Shown in pieces: positions 43,419 to 52,212 of a stretch of DNA of 64,000 nucleotides. Source of the DNA: Flavobacterium solisilvae. Its GTDB lineage: Bacteria > Bacteroidota > Bacteroidia > Flavobacteriales > Flavobacteriaceae. The notes under the pieces were generated by a model, which saw nothing but the letters and a program-made list of their open reading frames with translations, searched no databases and was not told where the DNA came from. Positions within the stretch are counted from its first letter, which is position 1. Each line of letters starts with the position of its first letter. The position numbers and the translations under genes were made by a program. Location of the stretch: NCBI RefSeq assembly GCF_012911605.1, contig NZ_JAAMPT010000209.1:124001-188000 (forward strand), in the 5' to 3' direction.

Positions 43419-44618
43419 TTATTCGTCTTCATCGCTATTTTCGTTAAATGCAGAGGGAAGCATTTTCGGGATAAATTTGATTAAAATAGGTAAAAGCAAA
43501 GCTCCGCCAGGCAATAGAAATATCGTTAACGATGGAACGGTTTTACAAATGTCCAACAACTGTTTTTTGACTTTCTTTTTCTCGTCTTTATCCAAATCTT
43601 TGTGCGTAGATTTTGCCAAAAGATGCATCAATTCCTTACTTTGTCTAATTTCTTTAATCAAACGTTTTTTATTCCGATTGATTAAAACACCAACGCTTTC
43701 GGTGGTAGTGTCATAAAAATGCTTCACCGGATTGGAGAAGTTGAAATAGGGAATTTCGCTTTTATATTTTGTGATAAAATAGTTGATAAAATCAATACTT
43801 TTGATGATTTGCTCATCGTTTATGGCTAGATTTTCGCCTAGTTTAAACATGAAATAGCGTTCTTCATTTTCTACTTTTTCATCGCTCCAAAGACTAATTC
43901 CAGCCAAATCAACAATGTATAATTTCTCAATTTCATCGTTTAGATAACTCAGATCTAGTTCTTCAATATTTTTACTGCTAACGTTTGAAAACTTGTTGTA
44001 TCGAACAGACGATTCAAACAGTTTTTGCAACAATTCGTCGTGAACCGATTTTCCGGTTTTTACTTTCAAGGAAATCGAAACAATTCCAATTACGATTTCT
44101 TCAATTTTATTGGAATATTTTTCGGGAATTTCACCTAGTTCCAAAAACTTTTTAAAAGCCAAAACATCTATAAACGAAAGCGCATTGGTAATGACGTGAG
44201 AGAAGTTTTTGCTAAAAATATCTTCATTCGTTTGAACTCTCGTATGGATAATTTCTTCTAAGTTTTGAACATTAGAATTGCTGCTTAAAATCTTAAAAAT
44301 CGAACTGCTTTTTGGATTTAAACTTTTATAAAAAGCAACACAATCACTAGTGAATTTTGTGCTGTCTACTTTTTTAGTAACTAGACAATGAACTTTAAAT
44401 AGCGTGTTTAGTAAGCTAATCTTTGAGATTTCTATCGGTAACCAATTGTCAATATCAATAGGAATGATGGTATCAACAGCAACAATATGTCCAAAGATGA
44501 AACCTGTTTTTCTCGTTGCTTCATAAAATTCAACTTCGTCAATGACTATTTCGTCTTCTTTGTGCTTTTGCTCGGCAAAATACTTGTCAATCCAGCCGTG
44601 TATTGAAGGGTTAATCAT
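43419..44618 (-). CDS. LETM1-related protein
   Basis: 399 residues, no signal peptide. The last 85 residues resemble the LETM1 core: a helical basic segment (IKEIRQSKELMHLLAKS), KDLDKDEKKKVKKQLLDICKTVPSL, then the hydrophobic IFLLPGGALLLPILIKFIPKMLPSAF. The N-terminal 300 residues are unfamiliar and may be soluble and helical. Relatives in Flavobacteriaceae are catalogued as LETM1-related biofilm-associated proteins. In mitochondria LETM1 acts in cation exchange; whether this holds here is unknown. Confidence 0.75.
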   Translation of the reverse strand: MINPSIHGWIDKYFAEQKHKEDEIVIDEVEFYEATRKTGFIFGHIVAVDTIIPIDIDNWLPIEISKISLLNTLFKVHCLVTKKVDSTKFTSDCVAFYKSLNPKSSSIFKILSSNSNVQNLEEIIHTRVQTNEDIFSKNFSHVITNALSFIDVLAFKKFLELGEIPEKYSNKIEEIVIGIVSISLKVKTGKSVHDELLQKLFESSVRYNKFSNVSSKNIEELDLSYLNDEIEKLYIVDLAGISLWSDEKVENEERYFMFKLGENLAINDEQIIKSIDFINYFITKYKSEIPYFNFSNPVKHFYDTTTESVGVLINRNKKRLIKEIRQSKELMHLLAKSTHKDLDKDEKKKVKKQLLDICKTVPSLTIFLLPGGALLLPILIKFIPKMLPSAFNENSDEDE

Positions 44619-44696
44619 TGTTTTGAATTTTAATCAAGGCAAAATTATATTTTTTAGAAAGAAAAAACAGCGAAAAAAACAGTAAATTTAAAATAG

Positions 44697-45260
44697 TTAC
44701 CTCGATTTAATGTTTTGTTCACATAGCGAAATGATTTCGGCTATTCTATTGCTTCGTGTTTCTTCTCTTTTGGCTTGATTTAACCAATAAAGGTAGCTTT
44801 TTCTATAGGATTTACTGAAGTTGTTGTAGTTGTCTAAAGCGGTTTTGTTTTGGCTAAAAGCAATTACTAAATCTTTAGGAATTTCTAAATTTTCAACGCC
44901 ATTAAGCGATTCCCAAGAACCATTTTGTTTGGCAATTTCAATTTTTTTCAAACCACTTTCATGCATCAAGTCATCGGCAATCAGTTTTTCGATATAGGTT
45001 TTATTGAGTTTACTCCAAACGCTTTTGTCTTTTCTTGGTGTAAAAAGTTGTCGTCTTCTGTCGTCGTCAATTCGCTTTACAGTAGAATCAATCCAACCGT
45101 AGCAGATGGCAACTTGAACGGCTTCTTCCCATCGCATACTTTCGAATGTACTGCTAACTTTGTATAAAATTAAATACGCTTTGGTAGCTTTCGTATGATT
45201 ATCGTGCAACCAATTTCTCCATTCTTGGGCATTTTTAAAGTATAAATGTTCTTCTTCCAA
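44697..45260 (-). CDS. YdeI/OmpD-associated family protein
   Basis: 187 residues. Conserved family segments: LYKVSSTFESMRWEEAVQVAICYGWIDSTVKRIDDDRRRQLFTPR... in the first half (in pieces about 30-75), KSVWSKLNKTYIEKL and, at the C-terminus, WLNQAKREETRSNRIAEI. The family is poorly characterised; in other bacteria it has been tied to resistance to antimicrobial peptides. Follows sodC by 9 bases. Confidence 0.85.
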   Translation of the reverse strand: MEEEHLYFKNAQEWRNWLHDNHTKATKAYLILYKVSSTFESMRWEEAVQVAICYGWIDSTVKRIDDDRRRQLFTPRKDKSVWSKLNKTYIEKLIADDLMHESGLKKIEIAKQNGSWESLNGVENLEIPKDLVIAFSQNKTALDNYNNFSKSYRKSYLYWLNQAKREETRSNRIAEIISLCEQNIKSR

Positions 45261-45269
45261 AGGTGAAAA

Positions 45270-45794
45270 TTATTTGATAATACCTGCACAAGCAACTCTT
45301 CCGCCGGCATTTCCAGTAGGTTGTGTTTCAAAATCATCTGGATTGGCATGAACAATTAACCCTTTGTTTAGAATATCTTTGGTTTCATCGCCACAGCCAA
45401 TACACCATTCGTTGGTTTTGAAAACTACAGTAGCATTTCCTTGTGGATCAGTAGTGAAATTACCAATATCGCCTTTGTGGTATTCGCCTTCGCCAAATTT
45501 TCCGTGCTTTTTAAACGTTGGGTTCCAATGTCCGCCAGCCGAAGCAGCATCAGCACTTGAACAATCTGATTTTTCATGAATATGGATAGCGTGAACACCA
45601 GGAGTTAAACCGCTAATTTTTGCTTCTAAATAAACTACTCCGTTTCGTTCAGTAAAAGTGGCTTTTCCTTCAACTTTACTACCACTTTTAGGTTCTAAGT
45701 TGATGGTTACACTATTTTTAGGCGTGTTGTCACCCGATTTACAGGCTATAATAATTACTAAAAGTAAGGCGGAAAATAAGACTATCTTTTTCAT
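45270..45794 (-). CDS. sodC: Cu/Zn superoxide dismutase, lipoprotein
   Basis: 174 residues. Lipobox with Cys18 (IIACKSG). Copper/zinc ligands are visible: His71 and His73 (HIHEK), His89 (GGHWNP), His97, His106, Asp109 and His149 (IVHANPDD). Cys78 and Cys169 probably form the structural disulfide. It removes superoxide in the periplasm or at the outer membrane. Confidence 0.94.
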   Translation of the reverse strand: MKKIVLFSALLLVIIIACKSGDNTPKNSVTINLEPKSGSKVEGKATFTERNGVVYLEAKISGLTPGVHAIHIHEKSDCSSADAASAGGHWNPTFKKHGKFGEGEYHKGDIGNFTTDPQGNATVVFKTNEWCIGCGDETKDILNKGLIVHANPDDFETQPTGNAGGRVACAGIIK

Positions 45795-45867
45795 AAGTTG
45801 TGATTTTTAGTTTTTCAAATTTACAAAATAATCAATGGGCATTGTCTTTTTTTAACGTTTTACTAAG

Positions 45868-47523
45868 TTATTCGATTTTATAATAGATGACATAATTTTT
45901 CAAAATTTCATCAATTTTTTTCTTATCAGAAGGCGATAATTTTTTTAGATAAAACCCTTTTTTGAAGTCGTTTTCATCATATGCATAAGGAAAAATACCA
46001 GCAACATAAAACTCATGAAGCGAATAAGGTGTAAGGCATGGCAACGGAATATCGTGCATCAAATGGTAATTTTTTGGCGTATGAAAAGTAAAATTCGACA
46101 CTTTATGTTGGTTGTAGTCGCTAATGCTGTATTCCAAAGGTTTGGTTAGTTGTTCCGCGCTAGGTTTTCCCATAAGTTGCCCTACATAAAACGAACTAAC
46201 ATTTTCTTGCAGAATTTTTGGAAACAAGAAAACGATAAAAATCAGTCCAATTCCTGCTAGCGTAATTCCTTTGGATAGTATCGGTTTTAATGTAATACTC
46301 AAAAGTACTAAAGCAACAAGAGGCAAAACCGCATCAATCATAAAGCGATATTGTCCAGAGAAATAAAAGATAACAATAGTTTTTAGTGTGATACAAACCC
46401 AAAGCAAGATGAGTTTGGTATTTCGTTTTTTAATTGCAAGAAATCCAAATCCAAACACAGCAAGAACTACCACCAAATTTACTATTTTTTTGAAACCACT
46501 TAATGTTAACCATTTTATGATTTTGTCAGAAGTTGACCACGAGTTTATTTCGGGTATAGTGTATTGATAATCATAAGTTTTAAGTAATCCGATTTTATTG
46601 GATAATTCTAATAAAAAAGTAGAAGGTTTCCAGGAAACATCGATTAAATTACTATTTATTGGAAAGATAAAATCGCCAAAAACCCAAATCTGTTTGATGA
46701 AAAAAAGTGATACTAAAACTACTGTCAATAGTATGTTTTTTATGCTAAATAGCAGTTGTTTATTAGTTTTAAAACCTAATAAAAACACAAATAGTGGAAG
46801 CCAAAAAACGGTTGGTTTTAACGTAAAAATAAACACCGAAAGCAACCAAATAACACTAAAATTTTCAGCATAATCAGTTTTAAAAAGTTCTACGATAAGC
46901 AGAATGCTAAAAATATAAATAGGTAAATCGGGTGAAGGCGAATGTAAAAAGAGAAAGAAAAAAGGAATGAAAAGTAATAAATTCCAAAGTTTTTTTTCAA
47001 ATAAATAAAGAACAAAGATGGTGTATAACACTAAATTTATCCTCAAAAAAGGATCTAAAATAGCATCAAAACTGGCTTGAAAAATATGCCAAGACGATTG
47101 TTGTCCTAAAATCAGATTGATATTGGCAATGCCTTTTACTAAACCATATTCACTAAGCCATTTGATGGTTCCAACATAGTAACCAAAATGGTCGTTGATG
47201 AAAGGAGCAAAGGTGGTTATGCTAACTCCAAGGAAGATAAAAACCAGCAACCATCGGTTTTTTAGTAATGAAAAGAATTCGGAAAAATTGTTTTTTGAAA
47301 CAACCAAACCGATTAAACCAATAAGAATAACAACAATTTCAAACACAATTCCTAAAGAGAAAAAGAAAGCAACAACGCTGGCAACAACGGTAATGCCAAC
47401 TATTCCAGCAGTTAAGTTTGCCCACAGACTAGTAAAAGTAAAACCTAACAAACGAGAAGTTAATTTTCCCCAACCGAAAAGCAGCGGAAGTAGAACGAGC
47501 AGACTTAATAGTAAGTAAATCAC
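45868..47523 (-). CDS. Polytopic membrane protein (LIC_10190-like), possible glycosyltransferase
   Basis: 551 residues with about twelve to thirteen hydrophobic helices and a 110-residue hydrophilic C-terminal part. The NDHFGYYVGTIKWLSEYG stretch (about 109-126) in the first large loop, followed by GQQSSWHIFQASFD, resembles GT-C-like membrane proteins of the LIC_10190 type, which are linked to surface polysaccharide. Catalysis is not proven. It stands alone between sodC and the deformylase-like gene. Confidence 0.7.
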   Translation of the reverse strand: MIYLLLSLLVLLPLLFGWGKLTSRLLGFTFTSLWANLTAGIVGITVVASVVAFFFSLGIVFEIVVILIGLIGLVVSKNNFSEFFSLLKNRWLLVFIFLGVSITTFAPFINDHFGYYVGTIKWLSEYGLVKGIANINLILGQQSSWHIFQASFDAILDPFLRINLVLYTIFVLYLFEKKLWNLLLFIPFFFLFLHSPSPDLPIYIFSILLIVELFKTDYAENFSVIWLLSVFIFTLKPTVFWLPLFVFLLGFKTNKQLLFSIKNILLTVVLVSLFFIKQIWVFGDFIFPINSNLIDVSWKPSTFLLELSNKIGLLKTYDYQYTIPEINSWSTSDKIIKWLTLSGFKKIVNLVVVLAVFGFGFLAIKKRNTKLILLWVCITLKTIVIFYFSGQYRFMIDAVLPLVALVLLSITLKPILSKGITLAGIGLIFIVFLFPKILQENVSSFYVGQLMGKPSAEQLTKPLEYSISDYNQHKVSNFTFHTPKNYHLMHDIPLPCLTPYSLHEFYVAGIFPYAYDENDFKKGFYLKKLSPSDKKKIDEILKNYVIYYKIE

Positions 47524-47582
47524 GATTGTTGGGTTAGTATTTCAGCGTAAAAATAGCAAAGAAATAGGTTAGTAGCATCGAT

Positions 47583-48227
47583 TTATGGTTCAATAAAAAA
47601 CAAATTGGCTGTTGTAGTTGACGGTTTAAACTTCAAGTTTTCTTGTTCTTTTTGTCTGTCGATAAGCAGAATTCCATCCAAATGGTCGCGTTCGTGCTGA
47701 AAAATAACGGCTGTAAAACCTTCCAATATTTCAGTTACTTTATCACCTTTCACGTTATAATACTGCACTTGAACCGAGTAATGACGCATAATCATGCCGC
47801 GTTCGTCAAACGATAAATCGCCTTCTGGACCTTTTTGCCATAAATCAGAACGCCAAATAATCTCGGGATTGATGAAAACTTCAAACGGTTTATTTTCTTT
47901 ATCAAATCGTTGTACTAGAACCATTCTGCGGTTGATGCCAACTTGTGGCGCGGCAATTCCAACACCACGACGATTTGGATCCATAACCGATTTCAGCATT
48001 CGTTTGGCTAATACTTTGGTCAGTTTGTCTTTTGGATTTATCGGTTTGGAAACACTTTTTAAAATAATAGAATCGTTGTGAAACTTGGTTTGCGTTACTC
48101 GCATCATTTGGGTAGTATCGACAAGTATCAACTCTTTTTCCTGAGTGGTTAACTTTTCATCGTGCTGCGAATGCACCACAGTTGAAAACAATAGAGTGAA
48201 CAGAAAGGTTTTGATGATATACGTCAT
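47583..48227 (-). CDS. Secreted peptide-deformylase-like protein with altered metal ligand
   Basis: 214 residues. The first 20 residues form a signal peptide (IIKTFLFTLLFSTVVHSQ), unusual for a deformylase. Motif I is GVGIAAPQVG (88-97) and motif III is QHERDH (177-182), both intact. Motif II, normally EGCLS, reads EGDLS (135-139): the metal-binding Cys is Asp137. Canonical enzyme removes the formyl group from new proteins in the cytoplasm. With export signal and changed ligand, this one may have another role or weaker activity. No fmt gene is adjacent. Confidence 0.85.
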   Translation of the reverse strand: MTYIIKTFLFTLLFSTVVHSQHDEKLTTQEKELILVDTTQMMRVTQTKFHNDSIILKSVSKPINPKDKLTKVLAKRMLKSVMDPNRRGVGIAAPQVGINRRMVLVQRFDKENKPFEVFINPEIIWRSDLWQKGPEGDLSFDERGMIMRHYSVQVQYYNVKGDKVTEILEGFTAVIFQHERDHLDGILLIDRQKEQENLKFKPSTTTANLFFIEP

Positions 48228-48375
48228 AGCGAAACGGTACTTTTTTCAAAGATAGTCATTTTAAGATTTTAAGACTTTCGGATTTTAAGATTTTAGGATT
48301 GTATCGATGGGTTAGTGGATGCATTGAAATGAGTGTGACACATGTACTAATCGTTTAGTAAAAAAGCAAATAAAA

Positions 48376-48410
48376 AACCTTTGCCTAAGTAGGAAACATT
48401 GACAAAGGTT
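48376..48410. terminator. Possible weak terminator after the HIRAN gene
   Basis: AACCTTTG / CAAAGGTT form an 8-bp stem with a 19-base loop; AT-rich sequence flanks it, with six A residues on the left (T run on the minus strand). A similar stem occurs at 12795-12831. Confidence 0.4.
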
Positions 48411-48504
48411 GGGTTTATTTGAATTTGTTTTTTGGAATTAGTTTTGTGGGTATGGATTGCTAATTTGCGCTATCGGATATTTCTATTTGTCATCTATAAA
48501 ATAA

Positions 48505-49158
48505 TCACTTAATTTCAACAGTAAAATAAATCTGATTTGCATTTCCATTTCTTTCAATACTTTTAACTCTAATGTCAAGTTTTTCTTTAGCAATTTTATG
48601 AAAAAACTTATTGTGTCCTCTCTTAACAAAACCAATATTAACATTATTCTTATAAAGTTTTACAGCATCTTTATCAAATTCATTGTTTAAATCAATAACA
48701 AAACTTAAATTATCATTAACTTCAATGTCTTCATTTCTTACCTTGTTATGAGTCAAGGCTGCCGCATCAGAAACAAAAGTTATTCCTTTTATTAGAGGGA
48801 AATCCGCTAAAAATTCAAAATTATCTGTTGCTAACTTACCTTGAGTAAATCCCAATTCGTCAAACCAATCATAATTTGGATTATCTGCATTCCAAAAAGA
48901 TAGAAATTTTTCTCTATCTGGTCTCGATTTGCTCATTAATCTCATTTTGAATATAGTTTGTAAATTAGATGAATAAATTCTTCCAATTTCTGGTAAATCT
49001 GGATAATTCTCAAATCCTTCTTTCCTTGCTTCAATTACTTCGTTAAGATTATATCTAAACGTAAATCCTTCATCTTCAGTATTACGCATCAAAAAGCCTA
49101 TCAAATATCTTGATTTCCCTTTACCTTGTCTCCAACTTACATGAATTGAATTTATCAT
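48505..49158 (-). CDS. HIRAN-domain protein coupled to a HipA-like kinase
   Basis: 217 residues. The C-terminal about 90 residues fit a HIRAN domain: the core LNNEFDKDAVKLYKNNVNIGFVKR (about 157-180, in two parts around the Asp-x-Asp-Ala-Val box) and a final strand pair. HIRAN domains bind single-stranded DNA ends in other proteins. The N-terminal 115 residues include YLIGFLMRN and GFTFRYN, which resemble the start of the HipA N-terminal (HipS-like) domain that the partner kinase lacks. Its ATG follows the kinase stop (TGA) with one base between, so the pair is coupled. Confidence 0.65.
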   Translation of the reverse strand: MINSIHVSWRQGKGKSRYLIGFLMRNTEDEGFTFRYNLNEVIEARKEGFENYPDLPEIGRIYSSNLQTIFKMRLMSKSRPDREKFLSFWNADNPNYDWFDELGFTQGKLATDNFEFLADFPLIKGITFVSDAAALTHNKVRNEDIEVNDNLSFVIDLNNEFDKDAVKLYKNNVNIGFVKRGHNKFFHKIAKEKLDIRVKSIERNGNANQIYFTVEIK

Positions 49159-49159
49159 T

Positions 49160-50092
49160 TCAAAAATTATCTAATAATTTTTTTATTCTTTTTTCTAATA
49201 ATAACGTAATTAATTTTTTTCTATTATCAGTTAAAGAGAATTTAGCATCAGCAAATATAATACCATCATCTATATTTTGAATTATAGCTTCTATATTTAT
49301 TTTTCCTTTTTTTTCACGAACTCTTTGAACAACTTTTTTTACTGTGTCTGGGTAAATGTTATGTATTTCTGTAATAAGTTCAATATGTGTAACGATTTTC
49401 CCATTCCATCTGACATGAGACGTTGCTTTTTTTCCGAATAAATATTTTTCACAAGTTACGGAATTATCTAAAAGTTTAGGAATTTTATCTTCTAAAATTT
49501 CATAAGCCAAACTATTACCATTGTCAAATATTGGAGAGAATCTAGGCATAGTTTGGTTTTTCAAAAATTCCGAATAAAGAATTTTACCTGTACTTACGAA
49601 GCTATTAGGTTGTATTATAGCCCAATTTTGTTGATGTCTATCTCTATTTCCAATGATAGCGTCAAAAATTAACATTTCAATAAACTCATCAATCATTCCG
49701 TTATAAATTCCACGGCTTTTAAAAAATTGTTCGACTAATTGAAATGTATGGTCAATTCCTTTTTCAATTTCAAAATCAAGTTTTAATGCGGTTAGATACT
49801 GTTGTCCATGAACAAGCATTTCGTTGCTTTTTACCATTGACTTTGATAAGCAACCTACACTTTCATTACTAATTCCAATATCATATTGAATAATATTGAA
49901 CCCAAATTCTAATCCAATTCTTGATGCAATTACTTCAGTCCAAAATTCCCAAGGAAATTCTTCCTTTGGTTCTTTAAAATAATTTTCTCTGAAAGATGTT
50001 GGATGATAAACAACTTTTTTAATACGTTTTCCAATTGTAACAACATCGCTTATTTGACTTGGCCATTTACTTATGTCAGTCAATTTTACCAC
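49160..50092 (-). CDS. HipA-like serine/threonine kinase lacking the N-terminal domain
   Basis: 310 residues, starting at GTG (50092); a stop lies 18 bases upstream and no ATG is available. Kinase motifs: catalytic loop DAIIGNRDRHQQNW (144-157) with Asp151, His153 and Asn156, and the metal-binding FDNG (189-192). WTEVIASRIGLEFG (51-64) matches the helix of HipA-type kinases. It is about 130 residues shorter than E. coli HipA because the N-terminal lobe is missing. HipA toxins phosphorylate aminoacyl-tRNA synthetases. Its partner gene follows after one base; no HipB-like helix-turn-helix gene is near. Confidence 0.8.
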   Translation of the reverse strand: MVKLTDISKWPSQISDVVTIGKRIKKVVYHPTSFRENYFKEPKEEFPWEFWTEVIASRIGLEFGFNIIQYDIGISNESVGCLSKSMVKSNEMLVHGQQYLTALKLDFEIEKGIDHTFQLVEQFFKSRGIYNGMIDEFIEMLIFDAIIGNRDRHQQNWAIIQPNSFVSTGKILYSEFLKNQTMPRFSPIFDNGNSLAYEILEDKIPKLLDNSVTCEKYLFGKKATSHVRWNGKIVTHIELITEIHNIYPDTVKKVVQRVREKKGKINIEAIIQNIDDGIIFADAKFSLTDNRKKLITLLLEKRIKKLLDNF

Positions 50093-50133
50093 TATATTTT
50101 GTATAAATTATTTATAATTAATTGCTATAAATT

Positions 50134-50141
50134 CAAATATA
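50134..50141 (-). promoter_or_regulatory. Promoter -7 element of the kinase/HIRAN pair
   Basis: Reading leftward TATATTTG, an exact match, 41 bases before the GTG start at 50092. The pair therefore has its own promoter. Confidence 0.55.
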
Positions 50142-50240
50142 CATCATCTAACAATAAAATTTCCACTTTAATTTTGAAAATTGATATTATTTTTGCAATT
50201 ATATTCTAATAAAAAATAACTTAATAAAAGGTCATGTAAA

Positions 50241-50266
50241 AAAACCACCCGTTTAGAGGTGGTTTT
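50241..50266 (-). terminator. Terminator of the beta-oxidation cluster
   Basis: A 9-bp stem (AAAACCACC / GGTGGTTTT) with an 8-base loop and a long T run on the minus strand. It isolates the kinase/HIRAN pair from the cluster upstream. Confidence 0.88.
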
Positions 50267-50288
50267 CAAACAATTAAATCAACTAAAC

Positions 50289-52079
50289 TTAAAAACAGTA
50301 ACTATTTTCAGCCACTAACTTGGCGGTTATGGTTTCTCTTAATCCAACAATGTTTGGCATGTTGGTGTATTTTGTAAATCGGCGTAATCCCATAAGCATC
50401 ATGCGTTGTTCGTCGCCTTCGGCAAAAGAGATAATGCTTTCTTTTCCTCTAGCGGCTACAATATCTACTGCTTTGTATAAGTATAATTTTGCCATAGCAA
50501 TTTGCTCTTGTACTTTGGCTTCGCCTTCTTTTTTGGCTAATTTTTCAGTTCTAAGAATAGTACTTTCCGCCATGTAAATTTCAATTAACATATCGGCTGC
50601 AGCCATCAATAGTTGTTGGTGAGCATCTAAATCCATTCCATATTTTTGAACGGCTGCACCTGCAACCATTAGGAAGGCTTTTTTCAATTTGCCCACCATT
50701 TCTTTTTCTTCCGAAAATAATTCAGAATAATCTGGTGTGTCAAATGATGGAATTCCCATTAATTCTTCTTGTACTTTCATGGCTGGTCCAAGCAAATCAA
50801 CGTGACCTTTCATCGCTTTTTTGATTAACATTCCCACGGATAGCATTCTGTTGATTTCGTTCGTTCCTTCATAGATACGAGCGATACGAGCATCGCGCCA
50901 AGCACTTTCCATTGGTGTATCTTCTGAGAATCCCATTCCGCCATAAATTTGAATTCCTTCGTCAGCACAGTTTTGAACATCTTCCGAAACGGCTACTTTC
51001 AAGATAGAACATTCGATAGCAAATTCTTCAACTCCTTTTAATTCCGCTTCTTGATGACTTGCGCCTTCAGCTTCACGAAGTTTGATGCGGTTTTCAATGT
51101 CTTTTGCGGCACGATACGTAGCACTTTCTCCAGCATAAGCGGAAGTTGCCATTTCTGCCAATTTATAACGAATAGCTCCAAATGAGGAAATAGGCGTGTT
51201 GAACTGAATTCTTTCGTTAGCATAGTTCACTGCATTTGAAGTTACACGACGTTGCGCATCCAAACAAGCAGCTGCCAATTTGATACGACCAACATTCAAT
51301 GCGTTCATTGCTATTTTGAAACCTTCACCACGACCAGCCAACATATTTTCAACAGGAACTTTAGTATCTGCAAAGAAAACTTGACGCGTAGAAGAAGCAC
51401 GAATTCCTAATTTATGCTCTTCTTCGTTCATGGTAATTCCATTGCTTGGATCATTTTCTACAATGAAACCAGTGATGTTTTTATCATCTTCAATTCGGGC
51501 GAAAACAATGAAAACCGAACAAAAACCTGCATTAGAGATCCACATTTTTTGTCCTGTGATTTTGTAATGTGTTCCATCTTCTGAAAGAACCGCTTTCGTT
51601 TTCCCTGAATTCGCATCCGAACCTGCACCTGGTTCGGTTAAGCAATACGCTCCAAACCATTCGCCAGAAGCTAATTTTGGAACATATTTTAATTTTTGTT
51701 CTTCGGTGCCGTATAATGTGATTGGCATAGTTCCAATTCCGGTATGCGCACCAAAAGCCGTTGAAAACGAACCTGTAGCTCCCGAAATGTAATCGCAAAC
51801 AAGGCAAGTATCCACAAATCCCATTCCCATTCCGCCATAATTCTCTGGAACGGCAACGCTCAAAAAGCCCATTTCTCCTGCTTTGCGCATCATTTCTTCT
51901 GTAAAAGCATAGTCTTTGTGCTCAAAACGGTCTTTGTTTGGCCAAATTTCTTTATCAACGAATTCTTTAACGCTGTCGCGCATCATGATTTGCTCTTCTG
52001 AGAAATCTTCTGGTGTAAAGACATTTTCACATTTGGTTTCTTTTACCAAAAATTGTCCACCTCTTGTTATATCTTCCAT
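50289..52079 (-). CDS. Acyl-CoA dehydrogenase
   Basis: 596 residues. The FAD-binding core spans about 25-420 with YCLTEPGAGSDANSGKTKAV (about 150-169), KMWISNAGF, GRIKLAAACLDAQRR and IQIYGGMGFSEDTPMESAWRDARI; the catalytic Glu is probably in the IYEGTNEI motif near 410-417. A C-terminal helical extension of about 170 residues, typical of the very-long-chain type, follows. First oxidation step of beta-oxidation. Downstream partner of the thiolase gene. Confidence 0.93.
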   Translation of the reverse strand: MEDITRGGQFLVKETKCENVFTPEDFSEEQIMMRDSVKEFVDKEIWPNKDRFEHKDYAFTEEMMRKAGEMGFLSVAVPENYGGMGMGFVDTCLVCDYISGATGSFSTAFGAHTGIGTMPITLYGTEEQKLKYVPKLASGEWFGAYCLTEPGAGSDANSGKTKAVLSEDGTHYKITGQKMWISNAGFCSVFIVFARIEDDKNITGFIVENDPSNGITMNEEEHKLGIRASSTRQVFFADTKVPVENMLAGRGEGFKIAMNALNVGRIKLAAACLDAQRRVTSNAVNYANERIQFNTPISSFGAIRYKLAEMATSAYAGESATYRAAKDIENRIKLREAEGASHQEAELKGVEEFAIECSILKVAVSEDVQNCADEGIQIYGGMGFSEDTPMESAWRDARIARIYEGTNEINRMLSVGMLIKKAMKGHVDLLGPAMKVQEELMGIPSFDTPDYSELFSEEKEMVGKLKKAFLMVAGAAVQKYGMDLDAHQQLLMAAADMLIEIYMAESTILRTEKLAKKEGEAKVQEQIAMAKLYLYKAVDIVAARGKESIISFAEGDEQRMMLMGLRRFTKYTNMPNIVGLRETITAKLVAENSYCF

Positions 52080-52116
52080 GGTTTTATGTTTTTTAGTTTA
52101 AATAGTTTATTCACAA

Positions 52117-52192
52117 TTTTGTCATTCCGTAGGAATCTCATTAAGCTATTCCTCTAAGATTATGAGATTCCTCCTTCGTCGGAATGACAAAA
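52117..52192. repeat. REP-like hairpin element (76 bp)
   Basis: Outer arms TTTTGTCATTCCG / CGGAATGACAAAA and inner arms GGAATCTCAT / ATGAGATTCC make a two-part stem-loop. The right arm (52162-52188) is the exact inverse of the 27-base copy at 17593. It lies between the acyl-CoA dehydrogenase and thiolase genes. Confidence 0.85.
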
Positions 52193-52212
52193 AGCGGAGG
52201 AACCGATTTTAA

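Noticed and set aside
47195..47518. 107-residue plus-strand frame
   Set aside because: Antisense of the polytopic membrane protein; Lys/Thr-rich shadow of Leu/Phe codons.
48228..48504. A small antitoxin gene next to the HIRAN gene
   Set aside because: I looked on both strands here and at 50093-50288 for a helix-turn-helix frame and found only AT-rich spacer, a weak hairpin and a promoter.
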